DNA of 64,000 bases from Ricinus communis (lineage: Eukaryota; Streptophyta; Magnoliopsida; Malpighiales; Euphorbiaceae), in assembly GCF_019578655.1 (NCBI RefSeq), contig NC_063261.1, forward strand, positions 3,723,946 to 3,787,945. Direction: 5' to 3'. The notes under the pieces are model-generated. The model worked only from the letters and a program-made list of their open reading frames with translations, ran no database searches and was not told the DNA's origin. The translations under genes and the position numbers were made by a program. Shown piece after piece: positions 33,190 through 45,865 of this stretch; positions within the stretch are counted from its first letter, which is position 1, and the number at the start of each line of letters is the position of its first letter.

Positions 33190-36100
33190 TGCATATATCC
33201 TAAACCAAAAAAAAGAAGAAAAACTAGAGAAGAAGAGCTTACAACACGTGCAAAAAAGTAAAAGAAAATTGCTACAACTGAAACTAGTGCTACGTAGAAT
33301 GAACCACTTTCAAAATACATGAATAAGCGTAATCCTACAACTCAATAAAGAGAAGAATAACATGAATAGTAAGAGAGTAACTCTTCAAATGCAAATAGAA
33401 GCAAGGATGATGCTGCTGTTGGTGAAAAGCAAAAAAGAAGAAAAAGTATATCAAACTAGATTTTATTACAAGAATGTCACCATCAGGTTTAATAAAATTG
33501 ATTTAGAGACTGTCCACAAAATAAAAAGAGGTTGTTCAACATATTAGATTTGAAAGTTTGCTGGATATGAAACTATCAAAATATAATGGAAAATTTACTA
33601 AATTTCTTGTGAAAAATTTCAACCATTGTAGATATGCAATAAAAATATAGAGAGGCGAGCTTGCATTGAACAAAGAAGATATTATGTCTACAATGAGTCT
33701 TTCTCGTAGAAATATAACAGTTTTTAAAGCAAGCAAGGGGGTTACAATCAGTTACTAGAAAAATTGAAGATTAAGATGGAATGTAACAATTGGAGGTCCT
33801 GTCACAAGTAAGATGCCAGAAAAAATGATAAACAGAGGAGAGATGAATTTAAACGAGACTTTGTTATTTTTATTGTCTCTTCTATGATAAAGGAGTTCTA
33901 AAATAAGCAATGCAATGTCAAAATCTTGTACTTTCTCATTAAAGTATGAAAAATAAAAGAGTTGAAATATTGTCGTTACACAATCAATAGCCTGGTTTAT
34001 TATATACTCCACATCTTTCTTTTGTGGATCTGTCACTTTCTTACTGGTAAGAATTATTTATTTTAACATTATTCATTCTCAAAAGTTAAAATGTCCAATA
34101 CCATAAACTATAATGTTCATTACCTCATGTTTTACTATGTGTATTGATGATATTTATATTTATAATTTATAAATATTCAATAACACATCCATCAATTCAT
34201 TAACATGTTTCGAAATGTGCATACACACGATCTTCCATATTTATTTATCTATAAAAAAAGAATGTTTATTTTCATATCTCCTTAATGTTCATTACACATA
34301 TGTTAATTGTTCATTACTTTTATAATGTATTTCTCTATATTATCTTTTCAATAAACAACTATCTTACCTAGATAAAGTACAATTCAAAGGAAGAGATGTT
34401 GATAGAGAATTTCTAGTACTGTTAAATTGGAATAAAAAAGTTATTTCAAAAAGAGTAAAAAATGAAATGGAAGAAGGCTTTTTTAGAAAAGGAAATGTTA
34501 TAATAGCCTTAAAAAATCTTTAGAAACAGAAAAGAAAGAAGATAATGTTACTGCTGATGATAATATTACTGCAGAATCAATAGAAACTCCATATGATGTC
34601 AGAAAGGTAAATGTTTATTACTTAGATATAATAGTGTTTATTTTTTATAGAATAAATATTCATTCATAGCAACTTTGTCCATACTATGGACAAAGTTGCT
34701 ATTGCATTGAAGAAAATGGCAAATACAATAGTAGAGTTTGGAGAAGCTATGGCAGAAGCAAGAAGGGTGAAACCAAAAAAATGAAATTCTCAAGAATACT
34801 TTCAATTATGTTTCAGAAATGTACAACAACTTGACAAGCTCCCAGAAACACAAACCAACTATTTCAAGAAATCTAGATCAAGATGATGATTTTTTCAATG
34901 ATCCAAAATTTGTTAAAATAGTAGTAGGGTTTGAAAATATAAATCTGAAGCAGACAAAAGTTATTAACCAACCTACATTTTCATTGGGGCTTACACCAAA
35001 GTTATAAACCACAAGAAACAACTGTAGCAGTTCCAAAAATATCTTGAGCTATTTTACTTTTGTAGCAGTTCCAAAAATGTTGTTTTTTTACAACTGTAGC
35101 AGTTCAAAACTGAGCTATTTTACTAGAAAATATCTTGAGAAATGCAAAGCTTATAAGTAATTGGATAAATTCCTATTAAAAAATTATTATTTAATATATT
35201 ATATATCTTTTACTTACATATACCTAATTTTATAGGTATTTTTCGTGGTTCTTCGTGAAAATCGTTACTTTTTCATTTGCTCCAACTTTATCAAAAACAG
35301 AATACAACCTATAGATAATGCGACTCCCAAAGAATATTTCATACTTTAAAAAGTATGAACATCTCCTAAAAAACACTGATAATATTCATTACTTATTAGT
35401 TAAAATGTTCATAACTTATAATTAAAATGTCCATAACAAATCTGATTATATATTGGTTTTTATATTTTTAGCATACATCATTTTAAAACTATATGGAAAA
35501 ATATCAAAAGATAAGTGAAAAGGTGAAGAACTTCTCAAAACATTTCTTAAAATTTCCACGACAATCATCTAAAAATAATGTTGATTATGGCAATGTATTG
35601 CATGAGGCACATGGAAACAATTAAAGGAGATCTTCTAAATTGGAATGCAAAACTGACAAATAATATAAGTTTTCAATGTGACATTAATTCTTATAATTAC
35701 TACAGCTATTACATATATTAATTTTTTCATTGTTAATTGCAGTTTGATGAATTGAAAGTGCTTAGAGCAAAATACTGTTCCACTATTCTAATGTCAAATT
35801 TCAATATCATGAACTTTTGAAAGCAGCAAAGAAGAAGTTTATTGAATGAAGAATAATAATGCATAGTAGTGGACATATTTCATTTTTTTTGTATATTTTG
35901 ATTGTTTAGGAACAAATTTCATTTTCTAAAAATTTTTAATTTCTTTTTAACAATGGACAAATATTTTTTTATAATATTGTTATTACATCTCTTAAAATTT
36001 TTTCTATTGATATTCAAATGTCCATAATAATGAACATGAACAAGATATTTTGATGAATAATCTTTAATTAAGTATAAACAAACCACGAATATTCATTACA

Positions 36101-37610
36101 ATATGTTAAAATGTTCATGATCATTCAATAGAATGTTCATTAACATTCCTATTTGTAAGATTTATATGAAAATTTTATGTTCATTTCTCTTTAAACAATT
36201 GTTCATGATGATACTATTACATATTCATGAAAATATATGGTTAAATATTAAAACTAGAACATAATAATAATTCTTTTAAAAAAAATATGTTCTCATTATA
36301 TTAAAAATCACATAAAAAAGTAAATAAATTACAAAAAACAAAATCAGTTGTCATCGACCATTCAAAGTATTAAAATTTAATGAATGTATAATTGAAGTAT
36401 AATTTCTTGAATTTAAAATTAGTATAACACTTACCAATTCTGAGCTGCTAAAACTTGAGTGTACAAGATATCCCTCTCTAACTATTTCAATAACAGTTTT
36501 TTTAGAAAATCAAAATATAAGCTAAGATAAATATAGCATATATAAATTAAAAAATCAACAAATAAAGTACCTAAATTGAATTATGAACTGCCATTTTTAT
36601 TTGCAATGCAGGCATTTGAACTTTCTCTTGCGTCTTTTTGCTTGATTACATATTTTTTCTCTATAACACTCTTGACATTTTGATTACACTGACCTTTTTA
36701 CTCTACGAATAAGAGGATTTTAAATTTTCTTATATGAAGTTTTATCACAATCTTTCAAAGAAACAGAACCAACCTCACTCACAATGTTATTTTTTGCATT
36801 CTCAAAAGCTAACTCACACTGTTCTCGAGCTTTAGCATTATGTTCACTAATTGAAAATAATTTTTAAAATTTTCTAGCCATTTGAATTTTTCAAAGTGAA
36901 GCAGCTACACTAGATTCATTTGACGAACATAAAGTCATAAGAGTATCTCTATCTTTGCTTTTAATAACTCATTTCCTCCATTTACTAATTATATATTTAT
37001 CTAGGATAGCTTCAATATAATGAACATTCAATATATGCAAACAATGACAGCAAAGAATCCCCACCACTAAAATCGTCTTGCAAGTGCATCATATACTCAA
37101 ATCATGCTGATTGAAATCAACCTCATGTCGAATCACATCCACATCTAGCCGCCAAATATGATATTTAATGTTACTGCAATTTAACATCACACATTCTTGA
37201 TGACATGCAACTCTCTTTATAAATTGCTCTTCAAACAAAAAAATTAAATATCTATTGTGTATATCTTTCTAGCATGTAAAAGGAGCTTCACATGATTCAT
37301 TACTATAGCTAGTTGACCTACTATATAATATAATCTTCCCCATTCTCTTTACTTCTCCATTCTGAGACTATATCAACAAATAAATTATAAAAGTCACAAA
37401 GACCAACAGTCCTAAAAACTCTTCTAGACAAGAAACTGTTTGTTGTCTCACTCCTTTACAATGATAAAACACCACTTACAAAATAGTCTTTACTAAAAGT
37501 AGAGCACTATTTATCTATGGACTTGTATGGCTTTTCTATCCAAAGGTTATTGTGACAACAAAATTCTATAACCAATCTACATATGTGAAAATATTGATGA
37601 ACATTTAGAT
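32640..37610. repeat. dispersed motif ATGTTCAT / ATGAACAT
   Basis: About sixteen exact copies, in both orientations, in 5 kb, almost all in non-coding parts of the Ulp1 and transposase relics. Roughly half as many occur in the other 59 kb of the window. Often extended to AATGTTCATTA. It may be a binding site or simply a decayed microsatellite-like expansion. Confidence 0.5.
33190..35830 (+). pseudogene. transposon-borne Ulp1-like (C48) peptidase relic
   Basis: Plus-strand pieces of a plant transposon protein. The N-terminal part, from about 33500, reads ESLLDMKLSKYNGKFTKFL, RGELALNKEDIMSTMSLS and IGGPVTSKM, with stops; after a likely intron, KVQFKGRDVDREFLVLLNW and KRVKNEMEEGFFRKGNV appear at 34375-34500. 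Near 35240, VLRENRYFFICSNFI and RIQPIDNATP resemble the His region of C48 (SUMO-type) peptidases, and near 35580 DYG and MYCMRHMETIKGDLLNWN resemble the Cys region. The nucleophile of the DCG motif reads Tyr here, so activity is lost. Such genes accompany Mutator-like transposons (Kaonashi type). Family call is by motif memory. Confidence 0.55.
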
Positions 37611-38155
37611 AGAAACAATATACATTACAGTACAAGATAATGAATATTAAGATAAACACTAATGAATAATAAAATGAAACAAAATTAGTATGGATATTAA
37701 TCACAATGAATAATAATTTCATAGATAATGAATAATTAAGGCAAAACAAAATTAATTATTATACAATATTTAATTAAATGAATATCTTAGTACATATAAA
37801 TTAACAACAAATAATATTACATATCTAGTCCAATAGAACTCAAACTCAACCTTCGTATCCATATATTTCAACAAAAGTTGAATAAATCTACAAATCCTTT
37901 TTGACTTCTTAAGGATTTAATATTTTTCTTTGAATTCTCTCCAAGATGCCATATCCAAAGCCTATGGCATGAGTTAAGAAATACTTGAGCAATTGCAACA
38001 GTCATGGCAGAAGATTGGTCTGTCATTATTATTTGTGGATATTTCCTTTGCATAGATCTTAAAAAAGTGTTGAAAAACCAAACAGAAGGTGAGCTACAAT
38101 TGTCAGAAAGAGACTTAATCTCTGAATGAGCTCATCTCACAACTGTGTTTAGTAA
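36560..38155 (-). pseudogene. FAR1/MULE transposase relic
   Basis: Minus-strand fragments of a Mutator-like transposase of the kind from which FAR1/FHY3 factors derive. From right to left: SVWFFNTFLRSMQRKYPQII and TDQSSAMTVAIAQVF with HRLWIWHL (MULE catalytic domain, 38053-37868); DYFVSGVLSL, SETTNSFLSRRVF and FYNLFVDIVSEWRSKE (about 37480-37350); then LFEEQFIKRVACHQE, YHIWRLDVDVIRHEVDFNQH and a SWIM zinc finger CTCKTILVVGILCCHCLHIL near 37080-37030. A nuclear-signal-like end KRRKRKFKCLHCK closes at about 36610. Several stops. It faces the Ulp1-like relic tail to tail, so both probably come from one element. Confidence 0.68.
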
Positions 38156-38164
38156 GAAGAAAGG

Positions 38165-39338
38165 GTAAAGCAAAATATGATAGAAAGTGCTCACATGGCC
38201 TCAACCTTTAAAGAAAAGGGCAAGGGAAAGAAAAGGAAAAAGGATAAAGAAATTGCAAATACAACATCTCAAAAGAAACAACAAAAGAAACTAGATAAAC
38301 CAAAAGGTATTAGTTTTTCTTTTGTGGAGTTGAAGGTCATAAGAACGCATGGCGTGCTAAGAAAGGTATGCTTCCTAATTTGATTTGTTTGGAGGTTAAT
38401 TTAATTGTGGTTCCTAGACACACATGTGGATAGATTCTAGTGCAATAATTTACATCAGTGTGCCTATGCAGGGTTGCCTGAATTGCCCAAAGCCAAGTGA
38501 TGGTGAAAGATACATCTAATGTAGTTGACAGTAAAGCAGTTCAAGGTGAAGCAATTGGAACTTTAGATTATTGTTAAGGATTGGATTTTATTTGGATCTT
38601 AATAAAACATTTATTATCCCGTATTTTAGATGAAATTTTATTTCTATTTCTATTTTGGAAAAATCAAGTTATTCTCGTTCATTCGAAAATGGAAAATTCA
38701 GTTTGTTTCATCATTCAAAATTGGTTGGTCCCGGTTCTTTGTTAGGATACGATAATTTTTATTCAATTGATACAATTGCTTCATTTAATGAATCCCTACA
38801 ATTAAGTGCGTGAGGTACTAAAAAATAAACCAATGAGAATTCAATTGTGTTATGGCATAAGAAATTAGGTCATATCTCTAAACAGAGAATGGAAAGACTT
38901 GTGTTAGATAAAATTTTAGATCCCTAAAATTCATAGACTTTGATGTTTGTGTTAACTGTATAAAGAGAAAACAAACCAATAAAAGGAGATTTGAAGCTAA
39001 CATGACTCTAGACGTCTTAGAACTTATACATACAAATATTTGTGGACTATACCTTATGATTGCTTGGAATGGCCAGCAATACTTTATAACATTCATAAAT
39101 GATTTATCCAGATATGGCTATATATATATATATATATCTCATTTATGAAAAGTCACAATCATTAAATGTGTTCAAATAATATAAGATTGAAGTTAAGAAC
39201 TAACTCAATAAAAGAGTCAAAAGTATTAGATCTGATCGTGGTGGTGAATACTATAGTAAATATAATGGTTCAGGTGAACAATGTCTAGGACCATTTGCTA
39301 AATCCCTAGAGGAATGCAGTATCATCCTATAATACACC
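38165..39338 (+). pseudogene. copia B gag end, protease and integrase start, relic
   Basis: ESAHMASTFKEKGKGKKRKK at 38180 is the basic gag tail. After a shift, WIDSSAIIYISVPMQG (near 38430) is the protease motif, with DSSA where DSGA is needed. LWHKKLGHISKQRMERL near 38850 is the GAG-pre-integrase domain. SIRSDRGGEYYSKYN near 39230 is the integrase core with its Asp. A (TA)n run at 39118-39138 interrupts it. Many stops. Confidence 0.68.
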
Positions 39339-40046
39339 ATGCCGAGTTCACCCACTATGAATGGTGTAGCTAAAAGACACAATAGAATGCTTAAAGACAT
39401 GGTGAGGAGCATGATTAGTCATTCTACCTTACTAGAATCACTATGGGGAGAAGCACTTAAGACTCCAGCATATATCCTTAATAAAGTTCCAACTAAAGCA
39501 ATTGTTGAAACTCCTTATGAACTTTGGACGAGCAGGAAGCCTAGTTGTCCAACTGAGGCAAGGCCTTATAAGCCTAATGAAAAGAAACTAGACTCGAGAA
39601 TGGTGTACTATTTTATTAGATATTCTGAAAGATACAGGAGGTACAAGTTTACTAAGTTAATTTTTGAGATAGAAAATGCTTGGTTCTTTGAGGATGCTGA
39701 GTTTGTGGGGGAAGATACAATTAAAGGCTTTATCTTTGAAGAGAAATACATTAATGTTCCCCCAAGTGTTATTGGCATTGATCAGGATCCTATCCCTGAT
39801 TTTGTTCAAGATACAATAGATCAAGACAATGTTAAAGAACCTCCCTTTCAAGAAACTATTCTAGAAGAACAAACTCAAGCACCTCAAGAACCTATGCCAT
39901 TAAGGAGTTCCACGAGGAGAAGTGCAGTGCCAAATGATTACATTATATTTCTTCAAAAATATGAGGCAAACATAAGAGTGATGAAAGACGATCCAGTCAA
40001 CATTCATCAAGCCATGGAAATTTCTAACTCTAAAAAATGGATTTGA
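39339..40046 (+). pseudogene. copia B integrase C-terminal half, longest open piece
   Basis: A 235-codon open frame beginning [20 protein letters not shown], the third catalytic region of copia integrase (NGVAERRNRTL in active copies), and continuing with [32 protein letters not shown] and the linker to RT ([19 protein letters not shown]). Open by chance survival; the parts before and after are broken. Confidence 0.78.
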
Positions 40047-40059
40047 TGCCATGAATGAA

Positions 40060-41270
40060 GAGGTGAAGTCTATAAAAGACAATTGACGTGCGGGACCTTG
40101 TCCTATTGGTTGCATTTGGATATTTAAGACCAAGAGGGATTCAAGAGGTAACATGGAGAGATACAAGGTTCGCCTAGTTGTAAAGGGCTTTATGTAGAAA
40201 TAAGGCATCCACTATAAAGAGAATTTCTCTCTGGTATCTTTGAATGTCACTTTCAAGATCATAATAGCATTAGTGGAACAATTCAATCTTGATTTACATC
40301 AAATGGATATGAAGACGACGTTTCTCAATTTTAACATTGATGAGATGATTTATATGGTGCAGCTAGAAAACTTTATGCCTGGAAACTGAAAGAATACGGT
40401 TTGCAAACTTAAAAAAATCCATCTATGGGCTCAAGCAAGCATCTCGATAATGGTATTTCAAGTTTCATCAAGTGATCATCTCATTCAATTTTGAGATAAA
40501 TTTGGTTGATGATTGCATATACCATAAGTTCTGTGGGAGTAAATACATTCTTCTGATTTTATATGTCGATGACATCTTACTTGCGAGTAACGATATAGGC
40601 TTATTGCATGGAACTAAGAGATTTCTAGCTGAGAATCTTGAGATAAAAGATTTTAGTGATGCCGCTTTTGTGTTAGGCATTAACAATACACTAGGATTGC
40701 TCTTAGGGTATTCTTAGATTATCACAAAAGAACTATATCGAAAAGTTTCTCAAAAGATATGTCATGCAAGATTACAAACCAAGTGATACCCCTATGGCTA
40801 AAGGAGACAAGTATAGTCTCAATCATTGTCCTAAGAATGATTTTGAGAAAAAGGAAATGGAGAAGATTCCTTATGCCTCAGCGGTAGGGAGTCTAATGGA
40901 TGCTCAAGTCTGTATGCGACCTGATATCGCATACATTATTAGGATATTGGGCATATATTTAAGCAATCTAGGAATGGACCATTAGAAAGCAACCAAGTGG
41001 TTCTTGCAATACTTACATAGAATAAAATAGTACATGCTCACATATCAGAGGTCATATGAGCTTGAGGTCATTAGGTATACTGACTCTAATTTTTCTAGAT
41101 GCCAAAATAATATAAAATCCACTTCGGGCTATATATATCTACTAGCTAGAGGTGCTATCTCCTGAAAGAGTGCTAAATAGTCTCTTATAGACTCTTCTAT
41201 TATGGTAGCAAAGTTCGTAGCATGATATGAGGCATCCAATTATGAGATATGGCTACAAAGTTGTCACGGG
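40060..41270 (+). pseudogene. copia B reverse transcriptase and RNase H relic
   Basis: GCIWIFKTKRDSRGNMERYK, FSLVSLNVTFKIIIAL and LHQMDMKTTFLN lead to the active site YVDDILLASNDIG (40561), which keeps both Asp residues. YIEKFLKRYVMQDYKPSDTP and SAVGSLMDAQVCMRPDIAY follow, then YTDSNFSRCQN and STSGYIYLLARGAIS for RNase H, ending near VDNIDKPL at about 41300. Frameshifts and stops throughout. Confidence 0.74.
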
Positions 41271-41299
41271 GCTGCGCATAGTGGACAATATAGATAAAC

Positions 41300-43820
41300 C
41301 ACTTGGGTGTGCACCTAAGTGTCTCTAGTGACTACGACATTGCAAGGCCTTTCAACCTAATTGGGAACATGCTAAGTAGTTATAGAGACAAGGGCGGAGA
41401 AAGGGATTCACCACCGTGTATTTCTCCAGGACGCATTTACTAATTGAGTGGAGTACTAGATTCTATAAGAAAGCTTTATCACATACAAAGATGGACCCGA
41501 AAACCAACTTCCTTATTTGTGTATCCCAATTTTTAGTTTTATTGTTTAATGGAAAATTCCCTATGAATATAGCATGATAACTCTACATATTAAATACTAC
41601 AAAATGTGATGTCCACCTAAGTCTAGCTCGTTTTAGTTATATCCAATCTCCATTTGTTTTGTTAGCCTGAGTTAACTACTCTAATATGCCCAAAGAAGCC
41701 CACCTAGTCTAGCACAATTACAAGTTATACTTTTGATTACCAAGTTATTACCCCATGTGGACTACCTATTGCATATTAAGGCCCAATTCATTCATTTTAT
41801 TATCAGTTATGTAGGGCAAAGTTTACTAAATGTAAATAGGTTTTAATTTAGGCAAAACTTACTAATATATTAACCTAATGGACTATAATTTACATACAAA
41901 GCCTAAATTTAAGCCTATGTCTAGGTGTCCAGTTTTAGTTAACAATCATACAACAGTAATTTGTCATTCATCCATAAAAAAAAAAGCAAAAAAAAAAAAT
42001 CAAGATAAAGAAAGTAGTAAATCTAAATTATTACAGCCCTTCCTATATCTAATAAACTTAAGACAACGAATAAAAATGGCAAAAGTCAACAAAAGGGCCC
42101 GAAATTCTTGAAATAGGAAAAATTTGGGATGAATAGCCACCTGATGACATCACAGAGCCGGTAAGCTCTGCGCATAACTGAGTGATTGTGTATGAGCCAA
42201 TCGGCTCTAGGCTCTTGTTCTAGGCCAAGTTTGTTTTTTTTTTGGCACTCCAACCCGAAATTCTAATGTACATGCATAAAACATGTGAAACATAATTAAT
42301 GTTCATACAATGCACGAAATAACACATAAAATAACTAAATTTAAGGTAAAAAGACATAAAACAAACTTGTAATAAGTAGAAATTTCTAATATGGCAATTT
42401 TTAAAAATTAGTTATTAAACTAATCATGCTACCCTAATTAGCTCATGCCATTACATATAGATCATCATTAAAGAAAGATAACCTAGCATGTTAATATATA
42501 CACATGGTTATAAGATTCAAAACCCTAGAATCAGAAGTTATATGTTTCAAAACCTAGGAAACATGCATATCATATATATATATATATATGAATCATGCAA
42601 GAAACTGATTCTAAGCATATTTAACATAAGAACACAATCATAAAAGACAATCATATTATTCCCAATATGTTTATAATAACAAAGATAATAAGCAAATTAT
42701 AAAAGAAAATCATAAAGGAGAAGAAATATGATAATATGATGCTTTGGAACCCTCAGGTTGTCACCGTATTGTGTAGATCCTGCAGTTTCAAGTGATGAAG
42801 AGGAGGCTAAATCGAGAATAGGGTAGGAATCCAAAGTGTTTTAGGTTTTTTTTTGTTTGATTTTTTAGAGTGTGTATTACCTCTAAAAATACTTATTATC
42901 GATTTTTAAGAGTGTATATTGCCTCTGAAAATACTTATTGTCATTCTGTTAAGAGTTTCTAATCCCTAAGCTTAGGGCTTCCTATTCTATTTATAGAAAT
43001 ATGTTAAGGAAACTCTAGAGGCTTTTTTGATAAATATCCATAATTAGAAAAACTAATTTTGGACTTATAAGGAGTGTTTAATGATAATTATTGATAAATA
43101 CTGAATACATTATAAAAAATCAATTAAATTTCGAATATTTATCAATAAAATATTCTAAAAGACCTTTTTTTGTTAATTTTAATGTTTCAAAGTGAAAAAA
43201 ATACATGAAACGATGTTGGATTTTGAATTTGGAGCTAATCAGGACTATGTAGAGCCAATCAGTCCTTTATAGAACCAACCGGTTCTATGCAGAGCCGATT
43301 GGCTCAGGGTTGAAAATTTTTGAGTGATTTTACACCTCAGTCCTTGAACTTTTAAAATTTACAATTTCACCCCTCAAACTTAATTTTTCTATCAATTTAG
43401 TCCAAATTGATTTCAGAAAATGATTGAAGAACCACACCTGTTTGATTAAAGGACCACGCTTGTTTGATTAAAGGACCACATCTGTTTGATTAAAGGACCA
43501 CACCTAAGGATAAAATTGAGATTTTCCATTACGAGTTATTTTTCCACTTCCATATGTTGAATTTGATAAGCTTCATCTTGAATAGATAGTTTTCACTTGA
43601 GGATGTAATTTGACTTATTCTTATCATCTGGAGACTAAACTGATAGTTTGCCTGCCTAGGATTAAAGCATAATTTGAAGGTGAGAAACTAAAATGACACT
43701 TTTATCTTGCTTAGAACTTATATATATATATATATATCCTTTCTATGAATTTTCTCATTCACCTATTTTTTCTCTTACTCGTTCTTACACTCAACTAAAA
43801 CACCTCAAATTTGTCTTGAA
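41300..43820. other. AT-rich intergenic DNA with short repeats
   Basis: No gene. Copies of an AGAGCC(A/G)AT-GGCTCT motif occur near 42155-42215 and 43250-43310. A possible short inverted-repeat element lies at about 43320-43700, and (TA)n runs at 42573 and 43722. Confidence 0.4.
43425..43508 (+). repeat. 23-bp minisatellite, about 3.5 copies
   Basis: Unit TTTGATTAAAGGACCACACC(TG) in tandem, nearly exact. Non-coding. Confidence 0.75.
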
Positions 43821-45560
43821 ATGGCGAGTTCTTCTTCAAGATCTACGAGCTGCACCCCAATTGCACTAGATTGGGACCTTTCACCATTGATTTTGTGCCA
43901 TAAAGATCTAGGGCTTGTGAAAGGGGGGAAATCTCCATTTTAGCCAAATTGAACATGCGTTAAGCATTTCCGGCTGTGGATGAGGTATTTTCTTTATCTA
44001 AACTTGTTTGTCTGTCATTTTTATACTTAAATAACATGTAATTTGATGAAAAATGTGCAAAACTGAAAAAATTGGGTTGCCCTAGTGCTTATCGGTTCTA
44101 CACAGTCTGAAACGACCATTTGCACCTGTTTTCTTGAAAAAGAGCAACACTGTATCAATTAGGTTTGCTAGGCTCGGGAGTAGTTCAACGAGTTGTCGAG
44201 CTTTGTTCAAGCTCGAATCGATGACACTAGGTTCCATCGGTTTGTTATCACCCTACCTTCTACCACCGAGAGGACTGACCATAACTCGGTCTATGCACTA
44301 CTTAAGAGGTGGAAGGATGCTACCATTCCTTTCACACTCCCATCGAAGAGCTGACCTTATCTCGCCTTTCCTTTGCTGCCATCACAAAGATTGACTTCCT
44401 AGGCATGCTTGTGCCCTTTGAGGATGCCATTCACGATCAAAGGTTTGATGCTCTAGACCATTTCATTATTGACTTGCTGGAGTTCTTGCCTATGCGCAAG
44501 AAAACTTAAAGCCTTGCTTATGAGAGCATTCTTCTTCACTATAGAGAGTTCATTCCCCGATCTAAAAGGGAGGTCAATCAAATGGCTTGAGCCTTCCTCG
44601 TATACTTATTCGGGACCATCCTATTCTACAATTCAAGGAATTCGTTGAATCTACACTATCTATTTCCTTTGAGAGACCTGTACCAAGTTTCTTCCTTCAA
44701 TTGGGGGTCTGCTGTACTCGCATATCTATACCAGTAGATGGACATTACCGTTCGTAGGAGTAAGAAGCTTGGTGATTTTTGGCACGGCGTTCACATAAGT
44801 TGTCCTTTCCATTGTGCATTCCTATTTCTTTATCTGCACATTGACCACTATTTATTTGAATGCAGGTGTGGGCCTTGGAGCTCGTCCTTCTAATAGGTTC
44901 CTAACCTATTAGCATTTCTCGGGTTTTCCCTTGATTGAGCTGCTGGGCCTCGAGCATGAGCATCTCCCTGGAGTGGGCGCAGGTCCATATGCACCGCATT
45001 TTGATCAACTCCTTTATATCTATTACATATTAGTTTGATTTATAAATTTTAAAGTTCTATTACTTACCTTTGTATCTTCGGATTTGCAATGATTGGCTTG
45101 GGGACCGTCGCTATTGGAATCCCTACATGCTATTTGCTATAGACATTGAGCATAAGAGGATACTCCTAACTGGCCCTACTTTCCAGGTGTGGTACTTGGG
45201 TGGCGAATTTACGACTGGGAGAGGGGGCCTAATCGACGATGAGTGCCTATGTCTCCTCCTCTATCCATGTTCTAGACGACTAACTTAGCTGACCAAGAGT
45301 TGGCAGAGTGCCTTGAGGGGTATGATGACCTTGAGGACCTCACCATTCTGTTATTGGGATTGATTATGCATCTTTCATGACCTAGTTATTGGGGCTTATA
45401 CCCTTAGACCATGACACCATCACTCAGGTATTTTCTCTCCCTAGTTGCTTTACTTAATTATTATTGTATAGTTGTTTGATAGTTACTCCTGTATTACAAT
45501 TCTCATGCGTTGCTCCTCGAGTTTCTAAGTCAGAGGATGAATGGCCCACTCATCATCCTA
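43821..45560 (+). pseudogene. plant mobile domain (PMD) protein relic
   Basis: Plus-strand pieces with intron-like gaps. Begins MASSSSRSTSCTPIALDWDL at 43821. Then TRFHRFVITLPSTTERTD, HNSVYALLKRWKDATIPFTL and IEELTLSRLSFAAITKIDFL (44220-44400) match the first half of plant-mobile-domain proteins. AFLVYLFGTILFYNSRNSLN, RDLYQVSSFNWGSAVLAYLY (44590-44730) are the highly conserved middle. WYLGGEFTTGRGG and LICNDWLGDRRYWNPYM follow. PMD proteins (MAIN-like) occur as transposon cargo and as host silencing factors. Several stops and shifts mark this one as dead. Family call is by motif memory. Confidence 0.55.
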
Positions 45561-45636
45561 GGCCCACAACATCTCGGGCTCATCGACCGTTGCTGCTTTA
45601 AAGGCACCTCCCACAGTGATATAGGAGAAATTAACC

Positions 45637-45842
45637 GTGACACGTTGACTAAAAAAAATCCTTTTGTAGCAAATCATTTATTAAAAAAAAATAAATAAGC
45701 TTAACAAAAAAGCAGAAAAAGAAATAATAGTAACGTGGTCCCGGGCATCTACCATTATACCCACAATGATCAGCCATACTATTGCTATCCATAATGGAAA
45801 GGAGCATTTACCTATTTATATAACAGATCGTATGGTGGGTAT
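45637..45842 (+). pseudogene. rps19: plastid rps19 fragment (NUPT-2)
   Basis: Ribosomal protein uS19. The usual GTG start is present at 45637 (GTGACACGT), but the fourth codon is TGA and one A is missing from the following A run. [30 protein letters not shown] and [17 protein letters not shown] are readable, after which it joins another piece about 20 codons before its normal end. In plastomes rps19 lies at an inverted-repeat border, far from atpA. Confidence 0.87.
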
Positions 45843-45865
45843 AATGGATAATTGATATACTTACA

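Larger units (their letters stand above)
38165..41270 (+). mobile_element. Ty1/copia retrotransposon relic B
   Basis: Plus-strand coding order gag end, protease, integrase, RT, RNase H, with no LTR recognised on either side. It starts within a few bases of the 5' end of the FAR1-like relic and may have inserted into that element. Confidence 0.7.

Noticed and set aside
33755..34036. 93-codon minus-strand frame with hydrophobic segments
   Set aside because: Antisense of the Ulp1-associated domain, which reads better on the plus strand.
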